Below are positions 27,326-36,326 of a DNA stretch of 64,000 bases, piece after piece; positions within the stretch are counted from its first letter, which is position 1, and each line of letters opens with the position of its first letter. The position numbers and the translations under genes were made by a program. Source of the stretch: Pseudomonas sp. B21-048 (GTDB lineage Bacteria; Pseudomonadota; Gammaproteobacteria; Pseudomonadales; Pseudomonadaceae). Under the pieces are notes generated by a model that did no database searches, was not told the origin of the DNA, and worked only from the letters and a program-made list of their open reading frames with translations. The DNA lies in the NCBI RefSeq assembly GCF_024748615.1, contig NZ_CP087168.1, positions 744,001 through 808,000 of the forward strand, read 5' to 3'.

Positions 27326-28144
27326 ATGAACTTTGAAAACGCGCTTAAAGCTCTGAATCTGCCGGAGGCGGTGGTCGCGTGTGCTGCCGGAAAAATCAGG
27401 CCACCCGTTTGCACTTTGGAGGCTCCTGCTCAATGGTTTGGTTTCCCGCCTGCGCTGATCCCAATCTGGAGTGACGGCTCTCGCCCTACCTATATTGGGT
27501 ATTGGAAGCACTGGTTCGTGGAGCGGGAACCTTGCTTTGTAAAAATGTACATAAGCTCCGATCGTATGACGACTGAGATCGCCAGGACTTCTTCACAACT
27601 GTTTGGAGTCGTTGCGATGATGGCGATCAGTCTGGATGATGGGGTGACGTTAGGTCTTGAACAGTTCGCCGCGAGGGTGGGACTTGAGAGCTTGTCGGAG
27701 CTTGATGCAGTCTCCTTGAAAACGGGTGATGACCCCAAGGGTTTTCCCAAAGCAGAGCTATTTAAAACATTAACTCCCTTCGACTGTATCTCCTGTGACG
27801 GTACTCCCTATATGGGAGGGTTTCCCAATGAGTTCAGCAATGGAAACTGGTGGGAAACTAGCTGTTCCTTTGAGATTCTAAACAGAAATATGACAGTCCC
27901 AGAGGACGGCTCAAACTTGCCTGGCTGGTTTGACCCGGCTCAGGAAAAAACGACGCTATTCGAAGGTTTCATGTCGGCGGGTCGTCTGGACTATGCATGG
28001 CTGACATTGAACTCGACGGGTTGGTTGATTGCTGATGCAAGAAGGGCAATTGTTGAACTGCAGGCTCGCACCAGCGATGAGGCTCTTAATTGTGTTATTG
28101 CGTCTTGGCTATCCGTTGCTGACGTTGGGGCTGGAAGCTATTGA
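27326..28144 (+). CDS. Hypothetical protein (272 aa)
   Basis: The ATG at 27326 follows GGTGA; an in-frame ATG at 27296 is also possible. The product is acidic and cytoplasmic-looking, rich in W, G and F (WFGFPPALIPIWSDGSRPTYIG, PYMGGFPNEFSNGNWWE). The WFGFPPALIPIW/YIGYWKHW pattern recalls SMI1/KNR4-like (SUKH) immunity-type proteins, but this is weak. With its lipoprotein neighbour it may form a transferred pair. Codon use is more AT-rich than in the chromosomal genes. Confidence 0.6.
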   Translation: MNFENALKALNLPEAVVACAAGKIRPPVCTLEAPAQWFGFPPALIPIWSDGSRPTYIGYWKHWFVEREPCFVKMYISSDRMTTEIARTSSQLFGVVAMMAISLDDGVTLGLEQFAARVGLESLSELDAVSLKTGDDPKGFPKAELFKTLTPFDCISCDGTPYMGGFPNEFSNGNWWETSCSFEILNRNMTVPEDGSNLPGWFDPAQEKTTLFEGFMSAGRLDYAWLTLNSTGWLIADARRAIVELQARTSDEALNCVIASWLSVADVGAGSY

Positions 28145-28153
28145 GTGCAGTAA

Positions 28154-28203
28154 AGAACGTGTAAAAGGAGCATGTCCCATCTTGAATAAGCTTTACACGT
28201 TCT
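28154..28203. terminator. Long inverted repeat after the 272-aa gene
   Basis: AGAACGTGTAAA (28154-28165) and TTTACACGTTCT (28192-28203) are a perfect 12-bp inverted repeat with a 26-nt loop. There is no strong T-tract; it could stop transcription or be an end of mobile DNA. Confidence 0.4.
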
Positions 28204-28274
28204 GATCTATTTTCAGGACTAAACAGGGGCAGAGTATTTCACAGATCAAAGCGCTTGGTTTCAATAGCGATGCT

Positions 28275-29057
28275 TCAAAACCCTTCTTTTGGAAAATACC
28301 GACTGGGCGCCTCACCCAATATTCGACGGAAAACACTGGTGAAGGCACTTGGGCTGCTATAGCCCAGGTCAGTCGCCACCCGCGTAATTGCCTCCCCGTT
28401 ACCCAAACGCACCACGGCCGCCAATAGACATGCCTGCTGGCGCCATTCGACAAAGCTGATACCGGTTTGTTGGCGAAATAGACGGGTGAATGTGCGGCGG
28501 CTCATCCCGACCTGCCGGGTCATATCATCAATCCCTGTCTCCAGCGAAGGTTGTTCCAGCAGGTTGCGGCAGGCGTGTGCCAACCTTGGCTCAACCGGAA
28601 GAGGTGCATTAAGCGATAGGGGCGACATACCTGCTATTTCGTGAAGCAGCAATGTCATCAGATGACCGTCCAGATGCTCCTTGGCATACAGTGCCGGAAC
28701 GTCTATGGCGCGGATCAGTAGCTGCCGAAGCAGTGCCGACACGCCGAAGACCTGGCAGTGCGCAGGCAGGCTGAGCCGAGCCGCCGCGCAGTTACGGATG
28801 TAGGTATTCAGCATGGTGACCGGCCCGCTCATGCTCATCTCATGAGGAACTCCCGCCGGTACCCAGATGGCCCTTTGTGGGGGCACGACCCAGTTACCCT
28901 GGCTCGTGAATACCGTGATGACGCCGCAAGCGGCGTAGGCGAATTGCCCACGTTGATGCGTATGCAGCGCAAAGCGCTGGCCATCCAGATAGTCATTGGC
29001 CGTCACCACTGCATCGCGGGGTGTGTTTTCGTAGGGATCTATTTCAGTTTCGCGCAT
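28275..29057 (-). CDS. AraC-family transcriptional regulator
   Basis: 260 aa. The N-terminal half is a cupin-like sensor (LHTHQRGQFAYAACGVITVFTSQGNWVVPPQRAIWVPAGVPHEM); the C-terminal half has two helix-turn-helices (DDMTRQVGMSRRTFTRLFRQQTGISFVEWRQQACLL, and ITRVATDLGYSSPSAFTSVFRRILGEAPSRYF). It is divergent from the EamA transporter gene (120 bp apart) and probably controlled it, the usual pairing for this subgroup. Confidence 0.9.
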   Translation of the reverse strand: MRETEIDPYENTPRDAVVTANDYLDGQRFALHTHQRGQFAYAACGVITVFTSQGNWVVPPQRAIWVPAGVPHEMSMSGPVTMLNTYIRNCAAARLSLPAHCQVFGVSALLRQLLIRAIDVPALYAKEHLDGHLMTLLLHEIAGMSPLSLNAPLPVEPRLAHACRNLLEQPSLETGIDDMTRQVGMSRRTFTRLFRQQTGISFVEWRQQACLLAAVVRLGNGEAITRVATDLGYSSPSAFTSVFRRILGEAPSRYFPKEGF

Positions 29058-29176
29058 GGCCTGAATTTAATGTTTTATGACCTGGTAGTGCAAGCGAGCC
29101 ATTACCTCTATTGCTCATAGTGATGATTTGGTTGGTTCATACAGCTGCCCGCCCTGTCTTCTGGAAATAGAACTTC

Positions 29177-30055
29177 ATGCAGAAAAAACACCCTGGCCGT
29201 CTTGGTGACGGCTGTCTGGAGCCTGAACTTTCCCATCACCAAACTAGGCCTGGCCGCTATCGATCCGCTGTTGCTGACGGCGCTTCGCTTTACGTTGGCG
29301 GCATTGCCGTGGGTGTTTTTTGTCAGGCGCCCGCTGATTGCCATAGGGTGGTTGGCCGCCTATGGATTGATTTTCGGCGTCGCGATGTGGGCGTTGATCA
29401 ATCTGGGCATCGAACTGGTGTTCCACCAGGGACTGCCGCCTTGTTGATCCAGTTCAGTGCATTTTTTACCTTGGGTTGGGGAGTGTTGCTGTTTCGCGAG
29501 CATCTGAGCCTTGGACAAATCCTTGGAGTGGGGCTCGCAGCGCTGGGCTTGATCAACACTATTTTCAGCAGTCCCGGCCATGCGACGACAGTCGGTTATG
29601 GCTTGTTGTTGGTGAGTGCCTTTAGTTGGAGTGTCGGCAACGTCATCATCAAGAGGTCGAAAGTCCGGGAAATGTTCGCCTTTGTGGTATGGGCCAGCCT
29701 GTTTCCGCCGATTCCCTTATTGGTATTCACTTGGCTGGCGCACGGTTCCGCTCCGTTTACCTCCTTGGCAACGCACCTTGAGTGGGTGTCGGTGTTTTCG
29801 ATTTTGTTTCAAGTCTACGCGGCGACGCATTTCTGCTATTGGGGTTGGAATCTACTGCTGCGCGAGTACCCGGTTTCCAGAGTGGCACCGCTGTCTTTGC
29901 TGATTCCGGTGTTTGGGATCGCAGGTTCGATGCTGATGCTTGGGCACAGGATTGATTTCAATGAAGGGATTTCGATTGCGCTGATTCTGTCGGCACTTGC
30001 AGTGGGGTTGATGAAGGGACGCCAGTCGGTACGCATTGCATCCTCTGGAAAATAG
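29177..30055 (+). pseudogene. EamA-family (DMT) transporter gene with two compensating frameshifts
   Basis: The expected N-terminus (TLAVLVTAVWSLNFPITKLG ... FVRRPLIAIGWLAAYGLIF ... NLGIEL) lies in a different frame from both the ATG at 29177 and the C-terminal half (GTAALLIQFSAFFTLGWG to the stop at 30055). One surplus A in the six-A run at 29183-29188 and one missing G near 29417 restore a continuous EamA protein of about 292 residues with ten helices. As read, about 80 codons are out of frame, which would destroy the first four helices. Either a pseudogene or two sequencing errors. Confidence 0.8.
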
Positions 30056-30255
30056 CATTCAGTTCTGTCTCGTATTCAGAGCATTCCTTTCCGCTCAAAT
30101 CCAAAAAAAGGCACCTGCGATATTTCCGGTGGGGTAACTGAAGTTGGCGGTGGATAGTGAGGGTGCCAAGTAGTAGCATTGCGTGGCCATCTGCAGTACA
30201 GCGCCTTCTTATCGTGCTGTAGGCAGGAAGCCACACCAATTATCAAGGGAATCAG

Positions 30256-30615
30256 ATGCAAGACTTTATCCGTAAAACCTTCGGCGGGCTTTCCGCACCG
30301 TATTACTTGCGCCACCTATTCTTCGGCTCGTTGTTCTTTGCGGCTGGCGTTTGGCTTATGGTCCAAAGTAAAGGGCCGATACGAATTGATGTGATATTTC
30401 TTACTGCAGTTTGCACCCTGCTTTATCCTTACTCGCGTTTTGTCTACGAGCGGGTTATCGGGTTTGTTATGGGAGAGAATGTTTTCTTCGTAAATGCAAT
30501 ATTTATGCTGTTCGTGAAGCTTTGGACAATGATGATGTGCTGGGTTTTTTCAATTTTCATAGCACCTGTCGGGCTGGTTTACCTTTACTTTTACCATCGC
30601 AATGCTTCCGTTTAA
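30256..30615 (+). CDS. Small hypothetical membrane protein (119 aa)
   Basis: A good ribosome site (AAGGGA) precedes the ATG. The product has three or four hydrophobic helices (HLFFGSLFFAAGVWLMVQ, IDVIFLTAVCTLLYPYSRFVY, VNAIFMLFVKLWTMMMCWVFSIF, APVGLVYLYFY). Size and topology recall colicin-type immunity proteins, but no family is recognised. Codon use is more AT-rich than in its neighbours. Confidence 0.65.
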   Translation: MQDFIRKTFGGLSAPYYLRHLFFGSLFFAAGVWLMVQSKGPIRIDVIFLTAVCTLLYPYSRFVYERVIGFVMGENVFFVNAIFMLFVKLWTMMMCWVFSIFIAPVGLVYLYFYHRNASV

Positions 30616-30684
30616 GCCACGTCGGATTTTGTAGACGTAACCGAGTATTTAACCTTACCTGCGTTCAGTCCTAAACAAACAGCT

Positions 30685-31608
30685 TCATGAGCGCGTTGCA
30701 TCTGGGCTGTCTGTGGAAGGAATGGCAAATAGATGCTCGGCGGCAAAGTCCACGAATACGCGGATTTTCGGTGAAAGATGGCGACTGGACGGCCACAATG
30801 CCCAGAACTGCCCTTGATCTTCGCTGTGACCGTCGAGCACCGTTTCCAGGCGCCCTTGGGCGATAGCTTCGCGCGCCAGGAAGTCCGGGACAAATGCGAT
30901 ACCGTGCCCATCCACCATGGCCATCAGCATGGCTTCCATGTTGTTCAATGTCAGGGCGGTTGGCAGGCGTAACTGCGTGAACTGGGGGGCCGACGACATA
31001 CTCCAGTCCATTATTTTACCCGTCGTGACAAATCGGTAACGCAAGCACTCATGATGCTCGAGGTCACTGATAGTGACGGGCCGTCCCTTACGCTGAAGAT
31101 AGTCAGGCGATGCGCACAGGACAAACTTAAAAGGCCCCAACTGTCGGGCCATCAGCTTGGAGTCGGCCGGAACGCCGCTGCGAATCACTACATCGAAGCC
31201 TTCATCGATCACATCCACCAACTGGTCGTTGAAGTCCAGTTCCAGCTCGATCTCCGGATAGGTTTTGCGAAACCGCGACATATGGGGCAAGAGAAAGCGA
31301 TAACCGATGGTGGGCAAACTGACGCGTAACTTTCCACGGGGTTCCTGTGTGGCATGGGAAAGCATCGCCCGGGCATCTTGAAGATCGTCGAGGATCTTTC
31401 GGCAGCGTTCATAGAACAATTGTCCCTCCGCTGTCAGGCTGACTTTGCGGGTGCTGCGGTGCAATAACCGCACATTCAGCGAAGCCTCGAGTTTGGCGAC
31501 GTTTTTGCCCACGGCCGAGGCTGAAATCCCCAACGCCCTGGCGGCGCTGATGAAACTGAGCGCCTCGGCGGTTTTTACGAATGAGATCACACCACTAAGA
31601 CTGTCCAC
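30685..31608 (-). CDS. LysR-family transcriptional regulator
   Basis: 307 aa. The HTH (GVISFVKTAEALSFISAARALGISASAVGKNVAKLEASL, VRLLHRSTRKVSLTAEG) and the complete effector domain (GKLRVSLPTIGYRFLLPHMSRF) place it with the CrgA/DmlR-like group. The annotated start is a GTG at 31608 without a clear ribosome site. It diverges from the MFS pump gene and is its likely regulator. Confidence 0.88.
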   Translation of the reverse strand: MDSLSGVISFVKTAEALSFISAARALGISASAVGKNVAKLEASLNVRLLHRSTRKVSLTAEGQLFYERCRKILDDLQDARAMLSHATQEPRGKLRVSLPTIGYRFLLPHMSRFRKTYPEIELELDFNDQLVDVIDEGFDVVIRSGVPADSKLMARQLGPFKFVLCASPDYLQRKGRPVTISDLEHHECLRYRFVTTGKIMDWSMSSAPQFTQLRLPTALTLNNMEAMLMAMVDGHGIAFVPDFLAREAIAQGRLETVLDGHSEDQGQFWALWPSSRHLSPKIRVFVDFAAEHLFAIPSTDSPDATRS

Positions 31609-31751
31609 AAAACAATTGCATCCTTTTAGTTCATTATAAGTGGAATAAAAGCCCGTTTATCTTCGATTGTATCCTAACTAGAGTGTGCGAACGATCGCGC
31701 GCCTCGTCCTGGACAGCACGGATACTTCATAGACATGCAGGGTGTGACTTA

Positions 31752-33311
31752 ATGAACTCAGCTACCGAACTGCTCCCGGCCCATGGCCGATACTCCATCT
31801 TGGCTGCAATTTGCCTGGCAGCCTTGGTATTGCCCATGAGTTTTACCGGCGGGGCAGTGGCCACGCCGTTCATTGGTCAAACCTTTGATGCCCATCCCAC
31901 GGAACTGGCCTGGATCACTAACGCCTTCATGCTCAGCTTCGGCAGCCTGCTGATGGCGGCCGGCGCCCTCGCGGACCTCTACGGACGCAAGCGTTTATTC
32001 ATGTGCGGCATGGCATTGTTCGCGCTGGTGTCGATCCTGTTGGCAGTGGTCCCTGATATTATCTGGCTGGACCTGTTGCGTGGCGTGCAGGGCATCGCCG
32101 CGGCAGCGGCCCTGGCCAGCGGTTCGGCAGCACTGGCGCAGGAGTTTGATGGGCATGCCAGGACGCGCGCTTTCAGTCTTCTGGGCACCACTTTCGGGGT
32201 TGGCCTGGCCTTCGGTCCGTTGTTATCGGGATTGCTGATCGAGTACATGGGCTGGCGCGCAATTTTTCTTTGCACCGCCCTGATCGCCATCCTTTCTTTA
32301 ATATTTGGCCTGCCGAAAATGCGCGAAAGCCGCGACCCGCAAGCACAACATCTGGATACGCCTGGCGTGCTGACGTTTTCCGGCCTGTTGATCACTTTCA
32401 CCACAGCGGTGATCCTGGCACCTGAGCAGGGCTGGGGTTCGCCGGTCATCCATGCACTGTTTGGAGCGGCGGCGGTCTTTTTGCTGCTGTTCATCATTGT
32501 TGAAAATCGGGCGAAACATCCGATGTTGGAACTGGGGCTATTTCTGTTTCCGCGCTTTGTCGGTGTACAGATCCTGCCGATCGGCACCTGCTATTGCTAC
32601 ATCGTCTTGATCGTATTGCTGCCGTTTCGGTTTATCGGTGTGGAAGGTGCCAGCGCTTTTGAAGCGGGATTGATGATGTTGGCACTTTCCGCCCCGATGC
32701 TGATTGTCCCCATGATTGCCGCGTCGCTGACTCGCTGGTTGTCGGCGGGCGTACTTTGCGCCATTGGCTTCGTGATCGCAGCGGCCGGGCTCTACTGGCT
32801 GAGTGCGGTCCCGGTCGGCACGCACGCGCAGATCATCGCGGCCATGCTGCTGACCGGTATCGGTACCGGCCTGCCCTGGGGTTTGATGGATGGTTTATCG
32901 ATCAGCGTGATCCCCAAGGAACGGGCGGGGATGGCCGCCGGTATTTTCAACACGACGCGGGTGGCCAGCGAAGGTGTCGCTCTGGCAATCACTGTTGCGG
33001 TGCTGACGGCCCTGGTCGCACACCATCTGAGCATCAGTGACTCGGTCAAACTGTCCGCCGTTGACTATTCAACGATCGCGCAACGCCTGGTAATGGGTGA
33101 TATCCAGCACGCGAGCACCGACGCCAGGCAAATCTCGCTGACGATACTGCGCTCGGCCTATACCGCAGGGTTCAACACCTTGTTGCAACTGCTGGCGATG
33201 TTCACGCTGTTCACTGCCGCTGTGGTCTTTCTATTCCTGGGACGCCAAAGCGAAGTCGGTGTCGGCGTCGAATCCGCCCCCGAAGTCGCCTGTCTCTCAT
33301 CGGATACCTGA
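31752..33311 (+). CDS. MFS transporter, DHA2-like multidrug pump
   Basis: 519 aa from the ATG at 31752 (upstream codons to 31683 lack family resemblance). About fourteen helices, with motif A-like GALADLYGRKRLF after helix 2 and motif C-like FGVGLAFGPLLSGLL in helix 5, as in drug:H+ antiporters of the DHA2 group. Inner membrane, proton-driven. Divergent from a LysR gene, the common arrangement for efflux pumps. Confidence 0.88.
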   Translation: MNSATELLPAHGRYSILAAICLAALVLPMSFTGGAVATPFIGQTFDAHPTELAWITNAFMLSFGSLLMAAGALADLYGRKRLFMCGMALFALVSILLAVVPDIIWLDLLRGVQGIAAAAALASGSAALAQEFDGHARTRAFSLLGTTFGVGLAFGPLLSGLLIEYMGWRAIFLCTALIAILSLIFGLPKMRESRDPQAQHLDTPGVLTFSGLLITFTTAVILAPEQGWGSPVIHALFGAAAVFLLLFIIVENRAKHPMLELGLFLFPRFVGVQILPIGTCYCYIVLIVLLPFRFIGVEGASAFEAGLMMLALSAPMLIVPMIAASLTRWLSAGVLCAIGFVIAAAGLYWLSAVPVGTHAQIIAAMLLTGIGTGLPWGLMDGLSISVIPKERAGMAAGIFNTTRVASEGVALAITVAVLTALVAHHLSISDSVKLSAVDYSTIAQRLVMGDIQHASTDARQISLTILRSAYTAGFNTLLQLLAMFTLFTAAVVFLFLGRQSEVGVGVESAPEVACLSSDT

Positions 33312-33658
33312 GAAAAACGGGGCCTTGAAAAACGCAGGAAAAACGGGGCAAGACCATGATTCAGTATCGGCATGATCATCCAATTGTGTCCTATTCCTGA
33401 TCATTCCATGGCAGCATCACAACCTCAACTCACCTCCACCGTGTGCTTGAATTGATGTTGCCAAAGCCTAACTCCCAATCCTTTCGTCCGATCCAGTGAC
33501 AATCGGTAATCAGCGTCAGCAATAGCGCAAACCCAGCCGCCAGGCAGCAGTTCTCCGTCCGAGGGCCGCACACCAATATCCTGCGCGCCGGCGCTTTCCC
33601 AGAAAGGCCGGCTCTGCCGGTCAAAACGAACTATTCCCGACAGGAGTTGGAAAGATAG
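33312..33658. other. Intergenic stretch with a possible minus-strand gene fragment
   Basis: No complete gene. On the minus strand 33425-33620 reads as a plausible protein end (SAGAQDIGVRPSDGELLPGG ... HTVEVS, stop at 33425) without a start or a recognised family; it may be the 3' remnant of a lost gene. Confidence 0.35.
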
Positions 33659-34630
33659 ATGACTAAAGAAATTGAGCAGCGGCTCGAACGCATTCATCAC
33701 GAGCTGAGCGGCTCCGAACGGGACCTGTCCAGCAAATCCCCGAGGTCGTTGAAGTACCACGTGCAGGATATCCAGCGCAGACTGTCCGATTGGCTGAGCG
33801 AGCGCCGCGACCAACAGGACAAGCAGCGCCATGACTTGCTCCGCGCCATGGTGGTGATCGGCGTAATCGGCGTCATCTTGGCCATTACGCGTTCTGCTGC
33901 CAGTGACATGGCGTGGGTGCGCGAACATACCCTGGCATTTCGGCTGTGGGGTGTGAGTTTGTGTTTGATTTTCGTCGGCGTGTTGGTGGAGCGCTCGTCG
34001 GTGGTGAGGTCGTTGTGGAGTTTCGCCATCACCAAGTTCTTGCTGTCGCTTATCCTCTCTGGGGTGGTGTTCTATGCGCGCGGTAGAGCGGCGGGGTACA
34101 TCAATGGCGTCTTCCATGTGGACGCCTCCGCTTTGCCAATCACCTTGATCCTGACCACTGGCCTTGTGCTGTTCAAACTGCTAGTGCCTTTCGTGCTAAT
34201 CATCGCGGCGCTGATATTGGCGCTGCACGCTTTGCGCATCATTAGTTGGGTCTATCATCAGCGCGTGGGCGAAATGACTGGGGATTTCCTCTTCTCAATG
34301 CTGTGTAGTGCGGTGGCGGGTGTGATTCTGTTTTTTGGTTGGAGCTGGCCCAGCGATCAGTTGAGCGATACGCGCATTCCGGAAAAGGTCTACCTGATCG
34401 CAGAAGCGCTGGATTTCAACCTAAGGCATGAATGCGCGAATGTCGATCCCGAGCGTCCAGTGATTTTTCTCGGTGCTGGCCAGGAGTCCGTGCTGGTCGC
34501 GCCTTACCGTTTGGAGGACTTCGATTTTGCCACTTTCTTCGAGACCAGGGTGACGGTGCCGACCCATTTCGTACGAGAGAAATGCGAGTACAAGCCGCTG
34601 GCGCCCTCGGATCCATTGGGTGGCTATTGA
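33659..34630 (+). CDS. Hypothetical membrane protein (323 aa)
   Basis: The first 60 residues are charged and helical (EIEQRLERIHHELSGSERDL), then five or six membrane helices follow (VVIGVIGVILAI, LWGVSLCLIFVGVLV, FLLSLILSGVVFYA, ITLILTTGLVLFKLLVPFVLIIAALILAL, FLFSMLCSAVAGVILFFGW), then a C-terminal soluble domain of about 95 residues. No family recognised. It starts after GGAG/GGAAAG and stands alone between mobile-element remnants. Confidence 0.65.
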   Translation: MTKEIEQRLERIHHELSGSERDLSSKSPRSLKYHVQDIQRRLSDWLSERRDQQDKQRHDLLRAMVVIGVIGVILAITRSAASDMAWVREHTLAFRLWGVSLCLIFVGVLVERSSVVRSLWSFAITKFLLSLILSGVVFYARGRAAGYINGVFHVDASALPITLILTTGLVLFKLLVPFVLIIAALILALHALRIISWVYHQRVGEMTGDFLFSMLCSAVAGVILFFGWSWPSDQLSDTRIPEKVYLIAEALDFNLRHECANVDPERPVIFLGAGQESVLVAPYRLEDFDFATFFETRVTVPTHFVREKCEYKPLAPSDPLGGY

Positions 34631-34771
34631 AAGTCGGTGCCCAATTGGTTTTCTCCGGCTGGCGTATATGGCGATGATGGGGCCGGCCTCAACCACACGA
34701 TAGATCTTCAGGGATTTATGCGGGCCGGCGCTGACTTCCGCAGCGGCTACAGCACGCGGCTTTTCGATTGA

Positions 34772-35152
34772 CAATGGAATCCATCGAGAATCGTGGCCAT
34801 TTACAAGCAGCGTATGCAGATAGAAGAAGGCTTCAGGGATGTAAAAAACGAGCACTTTGGAGTCGGCGTGACTCGCCATCGGAGTCACTGTCCGCGCCGA
34901 ATCGAAGTGCTTTTACTGATCTCCGCTTTGGCCAACTACATCATTTGTTTAACGGGGTTGCAGGCCCGCGAAGCGGGTCATGAACATCGTTTTCAAAGCA
35001 ATAGCCTTAAACGCCGGCGGGTGTTGTCGCTGTGGCGACTGGGCTTGGAATACTGGCGCAGCGGACGCGGCTCAAACTCTCGAAAAACCTTGGAAAGACT
35101 TGAGCGCGCGTTGCGAGCCGAGGTACATCAACAGGCGCAGGCTCTGGAGTAG
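34772..35152 (+). pseudogene. IS4-family transposase, 3' fragment
   Basis: The frame reads IYKQRMQIEEGFRDVKNEHF, the Y-x2-R-x3-E-x6-K signature of IS4-family DDE transposases, then the usual C-terminus (RIEVLLLISALANYIICLTG ... ERALRAEVHQQAQALE). Everything before the last catalytic block is absent. GGGATCCCTCAGGGACAGAC after the stop (35161-35180) may be the element's end. Confidence 0.8.
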
Positions 35153-35279
35153 ATTTGTGGGGATCCCTCAGGGACAGACCACGTTTTTTCTGAGAAAAGC
35201 GGCAATGCATTTTCGATAAAACCTGGTTTGCCCTTGAGAAAACCCCGCTTTTTCCCGCAAGAAATCAAGAGGTTAGAAA

Positions 35280-35516
35280 ATGAATAGACCTACATGGGTC
35301 GGCAACTTGTATTGCACCACACAAAAACAAGATCCCGATCCCATGCAGGCCACCCGATTCTTACACCGCGCGCTGGCCCAAGCACTTCCCACTGTCCATT
35401 CTCTTCGTCTGAAAACGTTGATGTGTTGTGTCAGTTCATTACTTCGAGGCCGTCGTCTGACTCTGACAGGACTTGGTCGATTCATGTCAGGCAAGGCCGC
35501 TGCATGCCACATATAG
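35280..35516 (+). pseudogene. IS4-family transposase, 5' fragment
   Basis: After AGAGGTTAGAAA an ATG opens a 78-codon frame whose middle (FLHRALAQALPTVHSLRLKT, SLLRGRRLTLTGLGRFMSGK) is the N-terminal domain of IS4-type transposases. It ends abruptly at ACHI-stop where the family continues. It lies downstream of the 3' fragment, so the two pieces are in reversed order and cannot be one interrupted gene; they suggest two adjacent copies that lost the DNA between and beyond. Confidence 0.65.
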
Positions 35517-35601
35517 CCGCGACTGGAGGCTTTCGCGGGACGTTCCCTGAACGTATTTCCTTGAATCTCGACCTCTCCACGTATATGAAAGTACTTGCCC
35601 G

Positions 35602-36174
35602 TCAACTCACAACAATAATTTTCGAAACCAGCTCCGCGCTGTTCTTGGCCTGTAGCTTTTTCATTAGGCGTGCGCGATGGACTTCCACGGTTCTGTGGGA
35701 AATCGCCAGTTTTTTTGCTACTTCCTTGCAGGTCAGTCCATTGACGATGTGCATCGAAATTTCTCGTTCGCGGGGCGTGAGGTTTACCGTCGCGTGGTGC
35801 GGTCGGTCCATGCGTTCGAAGTGCCAGACCATCAGTTTGAACGGATCGTCCAGAGTCAGGGTATAGCCGTGGGACCTGGCCCAGAACACCTCGCCGCTTT
35901 TATGTTGCATGAAGCGTTCATCGGAGTAGGAGCCGCTCTGGCTGTTGAGCAACCAGTTCTGACTGCGGTTGCCAATGGCCTTGTAGTCCGCCTGGGAGGG
36001 GTAGATCAGCAGGGTCAGATGACCCAGAAGCTCCTCGCGAGAGTAACCGAACAGCTCCAGAAATGCCTCGTTGCAGTCGAGCATCACGCGGTTGCCGGTG
36101 ATGAGCTGCGGGGCGGGTGACACCTGGAACGCCAGACGTTCAAGGTCTTTGAGTTGCTTTGCGAAGACGGTCAT
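35602..36174 (-). CDS. PAS-domain LuxR-family transcriptional regulator
   Basis: 190 aa. A PAS domain (about 10-115: RVMLDCNEAFLELFGYSREELLGHLTLLIYP, SYSDERFMQHKSGEVFWARS) precedes a LuxR-type HTH (NLTPREREISMHIVNGLTCKEVAKKLAISHRTVEVHRARLMKKL). There is no receiver domain. It diverges from the thiolase gene by about 150 bp and is the probable regulator of the downstream catabolic genes, sensing a small ligand or redox state via PAS. Confidence 0.88.
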   Translation of the reverse strand: MTVFAKQLKDLERLAFQVSPAPQLITGNRVMLDCNEAFLELFGYSREELLGHLTLLIYPSQADYKAIGNRSQNWLLNSQSGSYSDERFMQHKSGEVFWARSHGYTLTLDDPFKLMVWHFERMDRPHHATVNLTPREREISMHIVNGLTCKEVAKKLAISHRTVEVHRARLMKKLQAKNSAELVSKIIVVS

Positions 36175-36326
36175 TGGGCATCCTGCCTCGACTTACAATC
36201 CCTTATTAACGATACCGTGGGTCAGTGCGGTTACTTATGCGAGTACGTAGTTGTACTAACTAGCGAGTGATCCGGGCGGTAGGTCATTGTAATGAATACC
36301 TGATTCAAGCACAGAAGAAAATCACC

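Noticed and set aside
34421..34888. A 155-codon minus-strand frame overlapping the end of the 323-aa membrane protein gene and the IS4 remnant
   Set aside because: It overlaps two better-supported features on the opposite strand; the part at 34630-34770 reads plausibly but matches no family I can name.
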